Below, in pieces: positions 1 through 9,088 of a DNA stretch of 64,000 bases (position 1 is the stretch's first letter; each line of letters begins with the position of its first letter). The stretch spans positions 1,736,001-1,800,000 of the forward strand of contig CP102611.1 in the NCBI GenBank assembly GCA_041874755.1, read 5' to 3'. Source of the DNA: Chitinibacter sp. SCUT-21 (GTDB lineage Bacteria; Pseudomonadota; Gammaproteobacteria; Burkholderiales; Chitinibacteraceae). The translations under genes and the position numbers were made by a program. The notes beneath the pieces are model-generated. The model saw only the letters and a program-made list of their open reading frames with translations, ran no database searches and was not told where the DNA came from.

Positions 1-2
1 CG

Positions 3-353
3 ATTAAACAGTTGATCATGGACAATCACATTGTCGTAGGCGTCGGCAATATCTATGCTTCCGAATCACTATTTCGCGCCAAGATCAATCCCAGCACCGC
101 GGGGTGCGAACTGACAAGGCCGCAAATTAGTGTTTTATGCGAACACATCAAAGCCACATTAACCGAAGCCATTGCCGCTGGCGGTAGTACTTTGCGCGAT
201 TATGTCGATAGCGACGGCAAAGAAGGCTATTTTATGATCAATAGCTATGTTTACGGTCGAACTGGCAAACCTTGCCGCCTCTGCGGCACGCCGATTCTGT
301 CAATTCGACAAGGACAGCGTGCAACTTTCTACTGTCCAAGCTGCCAAGATTGA
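3..353 (+). CDS. mutM: Formamidopyrimidine-DNA glycosylase, C-terminal part (5' end outside window)
   Basis: Base-excision repair glycosylase that removes oxidised purines such as 8-oxoguanine and nicks the abasic site. Only about the last 116 codons are present. The reading frame is open from the window edge, so the start lies upstream. Visible hallmarks are the LIMDNHIVVGVGNIYASE segment of the helix-two-turn-helix domain and a C-terminal zinc finger of CxxC-x16-CxxC type (CRLC...CPSC) ending in CQD, as in Fpg. The next gene starts 87 bp downstream on the same strand. Confidence 0.95.
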   Translation: MKQLIMDNHIVVGVGNIYASESLFRAKINPSTAGCELTRPQISVLCEHIKATLTEAIAAGGSTLRDYVDSDGKEGYFMINSYVYGRTGKPCRLCGTPILSIRQGQRATFYCPSCQD

Positions 354-440
354 CAACTACATTAGCAAACGGCATAAATCATTATATGAAGACGGCTTAC
401 CCAGAGCCATGCCAATGACGCCAAGCGAACAGGGGACAAG

Positions 441-2435
441 ATGAGTACCGAATACCTGCATCAACAAGAAGTCGCCGCCAATGACCATTTAGTGGCCAAT
501 TTTCAAGCCTATAGCGCTTGGCGTGGCAACCTAACGCACTCGATTGCCCAGTTATCGCGCTGGCTATCAGACCAAGATCTGAATGACTCGCAAACCACAA
601 TGCGCATTCAGAGCATGATCGAACGGCTAAAAGAAGACAAACTCAATATCGCTTTCGTTGCTGAATTCTCGCGCGGCAAGTCTGAACTCATCAACGCGAT
701 ATTTTTTGCTCACTACGGCAAACGGATTCTGCCTTCAAGCGCAGGCCGGACAACTATGTGCCCAACCGAGCTGCTATACGATGGGAGCAAAGCACCTTGC
801 TTACAATTGCTACCGATCGAAACGCGTGCAGACAATGTAACCACGGTTGAATATCGCCGCTACCAAGACGAATGGCACACCATTCCCTTGGATATCGATG
901 ATGCCGATTCAATGCAAGACACATTTAAAGAAATCGGTCGCACCCAGCGCGTCAATGTCGAAACCGCGAAGAAATTCGGTCTGTTTGATGAAACCGACCC
1001 AGATCAAGTCATCGCACTCGATGCCAATGGCCAGGTTGAAATCCCTTGCTGGCGTCATGCCATCATCAACTTCCCGCACCCATTGCTTGAACAAGGCTTG
1101 GTGATTCTCGATACCCCAGGTTTAAACGCCATCGGTACTGAGCCTGAGTTGACGCTAAATTTGCTGCCGAACGCGCACGCGATTTTGTTTATTTTGGCCG
1201 CCGACACGGGCGTGACTAAATCGGACATTGAAGTATGGCGTAACCATATTGTTCGCAATCAAAGCGGCAAGCGTGGCCGCCTCGTGGTCCTCAATAAAAT
1301 CGACGGTTTGTGGGATGACCTTAAATCGAGCGACGAAATCGAAGCAGAAATCGTCAAGCAAGTAAAAACAACCGCTGATTTGTTGGCGATGCCCACATCG
1401 CAGGTTTACCCTGTTTCTGCACAAAAAGCGCTCGTTGCTAAAGTACAAAACGACGACAGCCTGCTGACCAAATCTCGTTTGCTAACACTTGAAAAAGCGC
1501 TATCGGATGACTTGCTACCTGGCAAACAAGATATCGTTCGCGATGCAACGCAAAGTGAAGTCGAGGACGTCGTCACCGCCGTGCGCGCAATTTTACAGGC
1601 ACGCCAAGATGGCGTTGTAGAACAGCTCAACGAACTGACCGGCTTGCGCGGTAAAAACCAAGACGTTATCGCGCAGATGATGGAAAAAGTGCAGCAAGAC
1701 AAGAAGCAATTTGAACAAGGCTTGGTGCGCTTTCAGGCGTTGCGCTCGGTCTTTACCCAGCAAACGAACAAGCTATTCTCACTGCTCGGCAAAGACGCGC
1801 TAAAAGCCGAGATCGATCGCATTCGTGATCAAATGGAGCGCAGTCTGTTCTCGTTTGGTGATGGCGGTCTATCTGCAACGATGGATAAATTCTTTGTTGA
1901 CGTCAACGCTTCGATCACCAAATCAGCCGAGCAAGTGGCTGAAATCCAAGCGATGATGGCGGCGATGTATAAAAAATTCAGCGAAGAGCATGGCCTAGGC
2001 ACCGCAACGCCACCGCCATTCTCCACCTTGAAATACCACAAAGAATTGGCGCGTTTGGAAAAATCATTCCGCGAGCATTTCAATACCGTTGGCAATTTGC
2101 TCACTACCAGCCGCGGTCGCCTAACGCATAAATTCTTTGAAACCGTCGCCAGCCGAGTGGTTTACGTGTTTGAAGTGGCCAATCGTGACGTGGAAAACTG
2201 GCTTAAAGCCGTCATGGCACCGATGGAAACGCAAGTGCGCGAACATCAATTGCAATTACGCCGCCGTCTTGAATCAATCAAACGCATCCACAAAGCGACC
2301 GATACCTTGGAAGATCGCATCCAAGAATTGGAAGAAATGCAGCGTCAGTTGGCCGAACAAATTGGCGAACTCAACGCGCAATTGCGTGGGGTGTACGGCG
2401 CCTTGCACGCAGATATGCAGCAAAAAGCCGCTTAA
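441..2435 (+). CDS. Dynamin-family large GTPase
   Basis: A 664-residue protein with an N-terminal dynamin-type GTPase domain and a long helical C-terminal part, expected to act in membrane remodelling or stress protection. The P-loop is AEFSRGKS (residues 74-81), where the usual first glycine of GxxxxGKS is alanine. A TTMCPTE switch-I region (104-110), DTPG (224-227) and NKID (285-288) complete the GTPase motifs. The C-terminal 90 residues are rich in Glu, Gln and Leu and look coiled-coil. AGGGGACAAG directly precedes the ATG. A strong hairpin follows the stop, so it is probably the last gene of its transcript. The cellular role is not shown by the context. Confidence 0.85.
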   Translation: MSTEYLHQQEVAANDHLVANFQAYSAWRGNLTHSIAQLSRWLSDQDLNDSQTTMRIQSMIERLKEDKLNIAFVAEFSRGKSELINAIFFAHYGKRILPSSAGRTTMCPTELLYDGSKAPCLQLLPIETRADNVTTVEYRRYQDEWHTIPLDIDDADSMQDTFKEIGRTQRVNVETAKKFGLFDETDPDQVIALDANGQVEIPCWRHAIINFPHPLLEQGLVILDTPGLNAIGTEPELTLNLLPNAHAILFILAADTGVTKSDIEVWRNHIVRNQSGKRGRLVVLNKIDGLWDDLKSSDEIEAEIVKQVKTTADLLAMPTSQVYPVSAQKALVAKVQNDDSLLTKSRLLTLEKALSDDLLPGKQDIVRDATQSEVEDVVTAVRAILQARQDGVVEQLNELTGLRGKNQDVIAQMMEKVQQDKKQFEQGLVRFQALRSVFTQQTNKLFSLLGKDALKAEIDRIRDQMERSLFSFGDGGLSATMDKFFVDVNASITKSAEQVAEIQAMMAAMYKKFSEEHGLGTATPPPFSTLKYHKELARLEKSFREHFNTVGNLLTTSRGRLTHKFFETVASRVVYVFEVANRDVENWLKAVMAPMETQVREHQLQLRRRLESIKRIHKATDTLEDRIQELEEMQRQLAEQIGELNAQLRGVYGALHADMQQKAA

Positions 2436-2450
2436 GCTTTTACATTCAGC

Positions 2451-2494
2451 AAAAAATCGCCGCCCACGATCTCATCGTCGGCGGCGATTTTTAT
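2451..2494 (+). terminator. Rho-independent terminator after the dynamin-like gene
   Basis: Inverted repeat AAATCGCCGCC / GGCGGCGATTT around a 14-nt loop, followed by a T-run, 15 bp after the stop codon. Confidence 0.85.
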
Positions 2495-2578
2495 TCACGC
2501 CAATCAAACCCCATCCTCGCTTGCCCTGCCCTGCCTTGCGCAGCCATAATCAAACTTTCTTGCCCTCGGTTGTCCGCC

Positions 2579-3334
2579 ATGAACGATGATATTGTCTTAG
2601 AGATTTGCGCCGGTTCAGTCACGTCTTGCCTAGCCGCACAGGAAGGCGGCGCACAGCGCGTTGAATTTTGCGACAATCTGCTAGAGGGCGGCACCACCCC
2701 GTCGTTTGGCCAACTGGCCGCTGCCCGTGATCGGCTGTGGATCACGCTCAACGCCATCATTCGCCCACGTGGCGGCGACTTTTTGTATTCCGACCTAGAG
2801 TTTGAAGTGATGGAGCGCGATGTACTGGCGTGCAAGAAGATAGGGGTAGATGGTATTGTCATCGGACTATTGAATCACGATGGTTCCATCGACATACCCC
2901 GAACTCGTCGTTTGGTTGAGTTAGCTGGCCCCATGCCCGTCACCTTCCACCGTGCTTTTGACGTTGCACGTGACCCGCAACAAGCGCTGGAAGACATCAT
3001 TAGCACCGGTTGCACGCGACTTCTATCGAGCGGCCAAGCTGCGACGGCGCTAGAGGGTGCATCCTTACTCAAGCAACTGCAAGAACAAGCTGGCAATCGT
3101 CTGATCGTTATGCCGGGAGCCGGCGTGCGTGAGCACAATATCGCCGAGCTGGTCGAAAAAACGGCATGTCGCGAGTTTCATAGCTCGGGTCGCGCCGCAT
3201 TTAGCAGCGCAATGACTTACCACAACCCAAACGTCAAAATGGGCGCACCAGGTCAGGACGAGTATCGTTTGATCGAAACGGATGCTAACTTGGTCCGCGC
3301 TTTACTCAAAAATGCGCGAGGATGTGCAACTTAA
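2579..3334 (+). CDS. cutC: CutC family protein
   Basis: A 251-residue TIM-barrel protein of the CutC family, historically linked to copper homeostasis although its biochemical role is unclear. Conserved blocks are LEICAGSVTSCLAAQEGGA near the N-terminus, IIRPRGGDFLYSD, FHRAFD, LLSSGQ, MPGAGV and EFHSSGR. The ATG at 2579 is chosen over an in-frame TTG three codons upstream; neither has a clear ribosome-binding site. The length fits the family (about 245-250). No copper gene is adjacent, so a copper role is not supported by context. Confidence 0.93.
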   Translation: MNDDIVLEICAGSVTSCLAAQEGGAQRVEFCDNLLEGGTTPSFGQLAAARDRLWITLNAIIRPRGGDFLYSDLEFEVMERDVLACKKIGVDGIVIGLLNHDGSIDIPRTRRLVELAGPMPVTFHRAFDVARDPQQALEDIISTGCTRLLSSGQAATALEGASLLKQLQEQAGNRLIVMPGAGVREHNIAELVEKTACREFHSSGRAAFSSAMTYHNPNVKMGAPGQDEYRLIETDANLVRALLKNARGCAT

Positions 3335-3426
3335 TTACACGCAACCATCCATCACTTACACAAAAACAATGTTTTGATTTACATTAGTAGTTTCATTCAA
3401 ATGCCACGCGGCAGGAAAGAAACACC

Positions 3427-4212
3427 ATGTCACTTCAAAACAAAGTTGCTTTGATCACCGGCTCCACCAGTGGTATCGGCTTGGGTATTGCCCGCGCGTT
3501 GGCGAAAGAAGGCGCCACAATCGTCCTCAATGGTTTGGGCGACCCGACGCAGATTGAGCAAACTCGCGCCACACTGGCTGCGGAGTTTGGCGTGACGGTG
3601 CACTTCATCGGCGCCGACCTCACCCAAGCCAGCGCGGTTGAAGCCATGATTCGAGAAGTAGAGAGCCGCTGTGGTCAGCTGGATATTTTGGTGAACAATG
3701 CGGGCATGCAGCACGTAAGCCCGATTGAAGACTTCCCGCCAGAAAAATACGATCTCATTATTGCGCTCAATCTCTCGGCTGCTTTCCATGCCATTCGTTT
3801 AGCGGTACCCGGCATGAAAACCCGTGGCTGGGGTCGAATTATCAATATTGCCTCGGCCCATGCCTTGGTGGCCTCCCCCTTCAAATCGGCTTATGTGGCA
3901 TCAAAACACGCCATTTTAGGCTTAACCAAAACCGTTGCGCTCGAAGTGGCGGAACACGGGGTCACAGTCAACGCGATTTGCCCAGGCTACGTAATGACTC
4001 CGCTGGTAGAAAAACAAATCCCAGACACCGCCAAAGCACGTGGCATCAGTGAAGAAGAAGTAATTCGTGATGTATTGCTCTATGCCCAATCAACGAAAAA
4101 ATTTGTTGAAGTCGAAGAGCTTGGCAGTCTTGCCGCTTTTTTATGCTCCGACGGCGCACGCTCAATGACCGGGATCGCACTCCCTGTCGATGGCGGCTGG
4201 ACTGCACACTAA
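3427..4212 (+). CDS. bdhA: D-3-hydroxybutyrate dehydrogenase (SDR family)
   Basis: NAD-dependent short-chain dehydrogenase of 261 residues interconverting 3-hydroxybutyrate and acetoacetate, a step of polyhydroxybutyrate turnover. The cofactor motif is TGSTSGIG (11-18). NNAG is at 90-93, and the catalytic set N115, S143, Y156, K160 is present. The sequences NAGMQHVSPIEDFP and AICPGYVMTPLVEKQIPD are typical of 3-hydroxybutyrate dehydrogenases rather than generic SDRs. GGCAGGAAAG lies upstream of the ATG. The patatin gene follows after 66 bp on the same strand, suggesting one transcript. Confidence 0.92.
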   Translation: MSLQNKVALITGSTSGIGLGIARALAKEGATIVLNGLGDPTQIEQTRATLAAEFGVTVHFIGADLTQASAVEAMIREVESRCGQLDILVNNAGMQHVSPIEDFPPEKYDLIIALNLSAAFHAIRLAVPGMKTRGWGRIINIASAHALVASPFKSAYVASKHAILGLTKTVALEVAEHGVTVNAICPGYVMTPLVEKQIPDTAKARGISEEEVIRDVLLYAQSTKKFVEVEELGSLAAFLCSDGARSMTGIALPVDGGWTAH

Positions 4213-4278
4213 CCACACAGGCAGGTTTTAATCAGCAGCCTCACGCATGAGCGCGCTTTTAAAGGAAGAAATCCATCC

Positions 4279-5379
4279 ATGGCCAAACAAAAACGTAAGA
4301 TCGCGATTGCCTGCCAGGGCGGCGGGAGCCAAACCGCTTTTACTGCAGGCGCACTCAAAGCACTCTTTGAGGCGGGCTTTAGTGAACACTATCAATTAGT
4401 CAGTATTACCGGCACTTCAGGCGGGGCTTTATGCGCCACTTTAATGTGGTATGCGATTGCCAAAAATGACCCATATCTGCCGAAGCGCATGCTTGATTTT
4501 TGGGCGGACAACACGGCGCAATCTGCGGCTGAATCACAATTCAATCATTATGTTGTTGAGTCGATTCGTGCAGTAAATCGTGGCCAAATGCCACAATATA
4601 ACTTAAGCCCGTACTCACCAATCATGCAAATCATGGCAAGCATGAGTACATCCAATTTACGCAAAAACTTCACCGATTTTCGTGGTCTACTCGAACAGCA
4701 CATCGACTTTGCCGAACTGCAACGATTGGGACCTCAACCTCAATTACCTGCATTAATTCTGGGCGCCGCCGAAGTGCTTACCGGTACCTTAGCGAAGTTT
4801 AATTCACGCACCGAAGCCATTCGTGTCGAGCATATTTTGGCCTCATGTGCAGTACCCAATATTTTTGAAGCGGTTGAATTTGACGGCAAAGCCTATTGGG
4901 ATGGCCTCTTTTCCGACAACCCACCGGTCGATGAAGTCATCAAGCCTGAGATGGTGGGCTTAGAAAACCTGCCCGAAGAAGTTTGGGTCATTAAGATCAA
5001 CCCGAATGGTTGCAGCGAAGTACCTAAATCACCGGAAGCGATTTCAGACCGCCGCAATGAATTAATCGGGAATATGTCTTTATTCCAACAGCTCACCAGC
5101 ATTCGCACCTTGAACGAGCTATTACTGAAAGACGCATTTAAACCCGAGTTTTTAGCTTCGCGTGGCATTCAAAAGCCGATTTTGCTACCCAAATGCCTCA
5201 GCAGCGATGAAGTTCGACCGTATCACATTCCATTTATTGAAATGTCAGAAGAGATCCAAAAAACGCTCGACTATGAAAGCAAGCTCGATCGCAGTAAAGA
5301 AAATATCGAGCGTTTAATGGCGGATGGGGAAAAACAGGCTCAGGCCTTTATTGTGGAACGGATCGCTGCACTAAAGTAA
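4279..5379 (+). CDS. Patatin-like phospholipase
   Basis: A 366-residue acyl hydrolase with a Ser-Asp dyad: glycine-rich oxyanion loop QGGGS (13-17), nucleophile elbow GTSGG (45-49, Ser47) and DG at 208-209. There is no signal peptide or membrane span, so it is probably cytoplasmic. It lies just downstream of the 3-hydroxybutyrate dehydrogenase, an arrangement I associate with PHB-producing proteobacteria, so granule or membrane-lipid turnover is plausible. The C-terminal 60 residues are helical and charged. AAAGGAAG precedes the ATG. Confidence 0.88.
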   Translation: MAKQKRKIAIACQGGGSQTAFTAGALKALFEAGFSEHYQLVSITGTSGGALCATLMWYAIAKNDPYLPKRMLDFWADNTAQSAAESQFNHYVVESIRAVNRGQMPQYNLSPYSPIMQIMASMSTSNLRKNFTDFRGLLEQHIDFAELQRLGPQPQLPALILGAAEVLTGTLAKFNSRTEAIRVEHILASCAVPNIFEAVEFDGKAYWDGLFSDNPPVDEVIKPEMVGLENLPEEVWVIKINPNGCSEVPKSPEAISDRRNELIGNMSLFQQLTSIRTLNELLLKDAFKPEFLASRGIQKPILLPKCLSSDEVRPYHIPFIEMSEEIQKTLDYESKLDRSKENIERLMADGEKQAQAFIVERIAALK

Positions 5380-5412
5380 CACTCAGCAGTATACGCTCCT
5401 AAAACCGACAAA

Positions 5413-5440
5413 TAGAGGGGTAGAAAGCAATACCCCTCTA
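5413..5440. terminator. Bidirectional hairpin between convergent genes
   Basis: Perfect 10-bp inverted repeat TAGAGGGGTA / TACCCCTCTA with an 8-nt loop, between the patatin gene (+) and the oxidoreductase (-). Its right arm belongs to the GCAATACCC motif family described in the findings. Confidence 0.7.
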
Positions 5441-5455
5441 ACTTAAATTATCGAT

Positions 5456-6502
5456 TTAAATTACAGCGATTCGTCTACCTTCTGCCGCACTTTGCCGCGC
5501 CAAATCCAGCAACCACATCACATCACGCGCTTCGCGGGCCGGAACCGGGTTGGGGGCCCTGCCGAGCATTGCATCGCGAATTGCCGCATAGTAGGCTGCG
5601 TAATCACCTTGCGGCAAGGGCAGCGATTCGCTCGAAATTTGCTCATTATTTGAACGGTATAGCTGTGCACTGCGCGTCTCTTGGCCCCACTCAGCAAGAT
5701 CGGGACGCAAACCCGCTTTAAGCCAGCCTTCTTGCATATCCAAACCATCCACTTGATAAGCCGCATCAGTTCCTTGCACCAAAAAACGTGGCGTTCCGCC
5801 GTGAACTAATGTACTCGCCGACAACACTGCACGCATGGTTTTGTAGTGCAGAACCACATGAAAATCATCAACCGCCTGCGCTCCATCGCGACGCAATGCC
5901 AAATCTGCACTCACACTATCTGGCAAGCCAAACAATCGTAACGCTTGATCAACTAAATGTGGCCCAAGGTCGTACCACAGCCCAGCCCCCGGCACATTTG
6001 CTTCGCGCCAACGCTGGCGCACTTGCGGGCGAAAGCGATCAAAATGCGAATTAAACTGGGTCACACGCCCCAAGGTCTTTTGCGCTAACAGCGATTGCAA
6101 TTGCAAAAAGTCGCTATCCCAACGGCGGTTATGAAAGACCGATAGTATTTTGCCCGCCTCATCCGCTCGTTGCACTAAGTCATCGGCCTCATGCAAATCA
6201 AGGGTAAACGGTTTATCGATCACCACATGCTTGCCTGCGGCCAGAGCCGCACGGGCCAATGGATAATGGGTGTCATTCGGCGTGGCAATCACGACCAAAT
6301 CCAAACCTGGATGGGTAATTAAACGGTCCGGCTCAGTTTTAACCACCATTTCAGGCCAATCAGCCAGCACGTCCGCAGGGCGTGAAGTGGCAATTGCCGT
6401 GAGTTTTAAACCCGGTGTTGCATCAATTAATGGGGCATGAAAAGTTTTAGCGGCATAGCCATACGCAATCAGCCCAACACGTAAAAGATTATTTGCCGTC
6501 AA
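5456..6502 (-). CDS. Gfo/Idh/MocA family NAD(P)-dependent oxidoreductase (YdgJ/YhhX-like)
   Basis: A 348-residue two-domain oxidoreductase. The N-terminal Rossmann fold has GLIAYGYAAKTFHAP (10-24) and the EKP-type motif appears as DKPF (96-99), with the lysine expected to act in catalysis. The middle contains HNRRWDSDF and WYDLGPHLVDQAL, conserved in the YdgJ/YhhX subgroup. The substrate is probably a sugar or polyol but cannot be read from sequence. Single gene, convergent with the patatin gene. Confidence 0.9.
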   Translation of the reverse strand: MTANNLLRVGLIAYGYAAKTFHAPLIDATPGLKLTAIATSRPADVLADWPEMVVKTEPDRLITHPGLDLVVIATPNDTHYPLARAALAAGKHVVIDKPFTLDLHEADDLVQRADEAGKILSVFHNRRWDSDFLQLQSLLAQKTLGRVTQFNSHFDRFRPQVRQRWREANVPGAGLWYDLGPHLVDQALRLFGLPDSVSADLALRRDGAQAVDDFHVVLHYKTMRAVLSASTLVHGGTPRFLVQGTDAAYQVDGLDMQEGWLKAGLRPDLAEWGQETRSAQLYRSNNEQISSESLPLPQGDYAAYYAAIRDAMLGRAPNPVPAREARDVMWLLDLARQSAAEGRRIAVI

Positions 6503-6633
6503 AACAAAGCCCCCATTTTTTCTTCAGTTTCTATTTATATCGGATCGACGACATTTTGTCTGTAAGGCTTTTACTTACAAGATCGACGGCATGGGCGAGC
6601 AAAGAGCGGCAAGCGCATCAACCCGTTACTCCA

Positions 6634-6993
6634 TCAAACTAACACTTGTCGGACTTCTACAAAGAAACGCTGCATCAGCCGTTCAATTCGTGGGTCGAGC
6701 AGCGTCTCTGGTCTTCGCCCATGTGGACACGGCAAACTCGTAGTGGTTCCAAACACGCGACAAATTAAGGGACGTTCGGCATAAACAGTGCAGCCGTTTT
6801 CCCCCAAATGCGGGCAGTTATATTCCGCCAGCGCGGCTTCACGCTGGGCGGCCGATTTAGGCGGCAAGCGAGCGATTTCAACGCTCGACGTCGTCACGGG
6901 ACCACAACAATCGTGGCAGCCATCGATACAGCGAAAACTGGGAATTTGTGCGCGCAAATAACGAACTTGCTCGGCTTGCTCAAACGCGTCCAT
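6634..6993 (-). CDS. YkgJ family cysteine cluster protein
   Basis: A 119-residue protein with the Cys arrangement of the YkgJ/CxxCxxCC family (C..GCHDCCGP, then CPHLGENGCTVYAERPLICRVFG), which probably binds zinc or an iron-sulphur centre. The start is the ATG at 6993, which overlaps the stop of the upstream acetyltransferase gene by one base (TGATG), so the two are probably translationally coupled. The function is unknown. Confidence 0.85.
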   Translation of the reverse strand: MDAFEQAEQVRYLRAQIPSFRCIDGCHDCCGPVTTSSVEIARLPPKSAAQREAALAEYNCPHLGENGCTVYAERPLICRVFGTTTSLPCPHGRRPETLLDPRIERLMQRFFVEVRQVLV

Positions 6994-7445
6994 CAAGGTG
7001 CGGCTCGCAACATATCAACGTGCGCGATGCCATCTTCGTCATATTCGTCGCTAATCGTGACAAAGCCATGACGCGCATAAAAAGATTGTAAATGGGCTTG
7101 CGCACCAATGCGGTTAGCTTGCTTGGGGTATTGCTCTGCAGCGCCTAATAGACCTTGCTCAATCAGCACATGCCCCAAACCAGTACCTCGCGTGCTTGCA
7201 GCAGTAATAACGCGCCCCAAGGAAGGCTCGGCAAATTTCAGACCTGGCGGCACCAAGCGCAAGCAGGCCACAATCTCATCGCCCTGCCACGCCAGCAAAT
7301 GCGTTGATACCAAGTCCAGCTCGTCAATATCGGGATAGGCGCAGTTTTGCTCGACCACAAAGACGTGTTGCCGTAAACGCAAATACTTAAACAAGGTCAA
7401 CGTATCCAATTCATCGAATCGATACCAACGCCAAACTAAATCCAT
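6993..7445 (-). CDS. elaA: ElaA-like GNAT acetyltransferase
   Basis: A 150-residue GNAT protein resembling ElaA: LWRWYRFDEL-like N-terminus, LRQHVFVVEQNCAYPDIDELD, and an acetyl-CoA loop region RVITAASTRGTGLG. The longer in-frame extension upstream is rejected because GGGGGA lies 6 nt before the ATG at 7445 and the extension runs through the argH terminator hairpin. Coupled to the YkgJ-like gene by a TGATG overlap. The substrate is unknown. Confidence 0.85.
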   Translation of the reverse strand: MDLVWRWYRFDELDTLTLFKYLRLRQHVFVVEQNCAYPDIDELDLVSTHLLAWQGDEIVACLRLVPPGLKFAEPSLGRVITAASTRGTGLGHVLIEQGLLGAAEQYPKQANRIGAQAHLQSFYARHGFVTISDEYDEDGIAHVDMLRAAP

Positions 7446-7455
7446 GAGTTTCCCC

Positions 7456-7494
7456 CAAAAAAATAAAAGCCCAACCGAAGTTAGGCTTTTATTT
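7456..7494 (-). terminator. Terminator of argH
   Basis: AAATAAAAGCC / GGCTTTTATTT stem with an 11-12 nt loop and a T-rich tail on the minus strand, 18 bp after the argH stop and just upstream of the elaA-like start. Confidence 0.8.
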
Positions 7495-7511
7495 CGCAAC
7501 GTTCCTAGCGC

Positions 7512-8900
7512 TTAACCGCCGATACGCTCACGCCATTTCGCCACTTGCACCAGTACTTGGAATGGCGCAGTGCCACCCACGTGATTACGCGCGTCGAGCG
7601 AGCCTTGCAAGGTCAGCACTTGCTGTACGTCGTCTTCGATCAATGGCGAGAATGATTTGAGTTCAACCAGCGTCAGATCCGCCAAATCTTTTTTCTTTTC
7701 TTCGGCGTAACGCACCGCCAGCGCCACGGCTTCGTGTGCGTCACGGAATGGCAGGCCGCGTTTCACCAGATAATCAGCCAAGTCGGTCGCAGTCGCAAAG
7801 CCTTGCTTGGCTGCGCGTTCCATCGCTTCTGGTTTCACGGTAATGCCGCGCATCATATCGGCGTAAATACGCAATGTGTCGGTCAGCGTGTCGACGGTGT
7901 CAAATAGGCCTTCTTTGTCTTCTTGGTTGTCTTTGTTGTACGCCAGTGGTTGACCTTTCATCAGCGTGAGCAAGGCCACCAAATGACCATTTACACGACC
8001 GGTTTTACCGCGCACCAACTCTGGCACGTCAGGGTTTTTCTTTTGCGGCATGATCGAAGAGCCGGTACAGAAACGGTCAGCGATATCGATAAAGCCGTAA
8101 CGTGGACTCATCCACAAAATCAATTCTTCTGACAGGCGCGACAAGTGCGTCATGATCAGTGCGCCAGCGGCAGTAAATTCAATCGCGAAATCGCGATCTG
8201 ACACCGCGTCGAGCGAGTTTTCGCAAATGCCTTCAAAGCCGAGCAATTTAGCGGTAATCGTACGATCGATTGGGAAAGTCGTACCCGCCAACGCCGCCGA
8301 GCCCAAAGGCATGCGGTTGACGCGTTTACGCGCGTCAGCCAGACGCTCAGCGTCGCGACCGAGCATTTCAACGTAGGCGAGCATATGGTGGCCAAACGTC
8401 ACTGGCTGCGCCACTTGCAAATGGGTAAAGCCGGGCATCACGGTGCTGGCGTTTTTTTCGGCCAATTCGACCAGCGAGCGCTGCAAGTCGCGCACCAAAC
8501 CGAGCAGCACGTCGATCGCACCGCGCAGATACAGGCGGATGTCGGTCGCCACTTGGTCGTTACGCGAACGGCCAGTGTGCAGGCGTTTACCAGCGTCGCC
8601 GATTTTATCGGTCAGGCGGCGCTCGATATTCATGTGAACGTCTTCTAAATCCAAGCTCCACTCAAAACGACCGGCGCGGATATCGTCGAGAATATCGGCC
8701 ATGCCGCCTTGGATCGCGCGCAAATCTTCGTCTGACAATACGCCTACTTGATTGAGCATACCGGCATGCGCCAATGAGCCCTGAATGTCGACTTCTGCCA
8801 TGCGGTTATCGAAAAAGACCGAAGCGGTGTAGCGTTTAACCAGCTCAGAAACAGGCTCGTTAAAACGGCCAGACCAGGTTTTATTGGCGGAATCAGACAT
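7512..8900 (-). CDS. argH: Argininosuccinate lyase
   Basis: Last enzyme of arginine biosynthesis, splitting argininosuccinate into arginine and fumarate. The protein has 462 residues, the usual length. It carries the fumarase/aspartase superfamily signature [12 protein letters not shown] (280-291) with the mobile-loop serine, [13 protein letters not shown] (108-120) and [11 protein letters not shown] (156-166, catalytic His160). The ATG is at 8900. No other arg genes are adjacent, and a terminator follows. Confidence 0.98.
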   Translation of the reverse strand: MSDSANKTWSGRFNEPVSELVKRYTASVFFDNRMAEVDIQGSLAHAGMLNQVGVLSDEDLRAIQGGMADILDDIRAGRFEWSLDLEDVHMNIERRLTDKIGDAGKRLHTGRSRNDQVATDIRLYLRGAIDVLLGLVRDLQRSLVELAEKNASTVMPGFTHLQVAQPVTFGHHMLAYVEMLGRDAERLADARKRVNRMPLGSAALAGTTFPIDRTITAKLLGFEGICENSLDAVSDRDFAIEFTAAGALIMTHLSRLSEELILWMSPRYGFIDIADRFCTGSSIMPQKKNPDVPELVRGKTGRVNGHLVALLTLMKGQPLAYNKDNQEDKEGLFDTVDTLTDTLRIYADMMRGITVKPEAMERAAKQGFATATDLADYLVKRGLPFRDAHEAVALAVRYAEEKKKDLADLTLVELKSFSPLIEDDVQQVLTLQGSLDARNHVGGTAPFQVLVQVAKWRERIGG

Positions 8901-8997
8901 TGCGGGGGTTCCGGAAAGAGGATAAGAAAACAGCGCCGATTATACGGGAAAACTGCTGGGCAGCGCAGAGTATGTCGCTCTGCGGAAGGGGACAATA

Positions 8998-9029
8998 GGC
9001 GGCAACATCCTCAAAGAGGATACACCGCC
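8998..9029. repeat. Hairpin between rsuA and argH
   Basis: Imperfect stem GGCGG-N4-ATCCTC / GAGGAT-N3-CCGCC with a 3-nt loop, in the 188-bp gap downstream of rsuA and upstream of argH on the minus strand. It may terminate rsuA transcripts although no strong T-run follows. Confidence 0.4.
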
Positions 9030-9088
9030 GGAGTATTACCCCCTGAATTAATATCAAAAAGAATCAGCGAGCAATACCCAATAGTTTC

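Noticed and set aside
247..444. 65-codon ORF after mutM
   Set aside because: Overlaps mutM in another frame for half its length and has no ribosome-binding site or recognisable content.
2137..2589. 150-codon plus-strand ORF overlapping the dynamin-like gene
   Set aside because: Out-of-frame shadow of a well-supported gene that then runs through its terminator.
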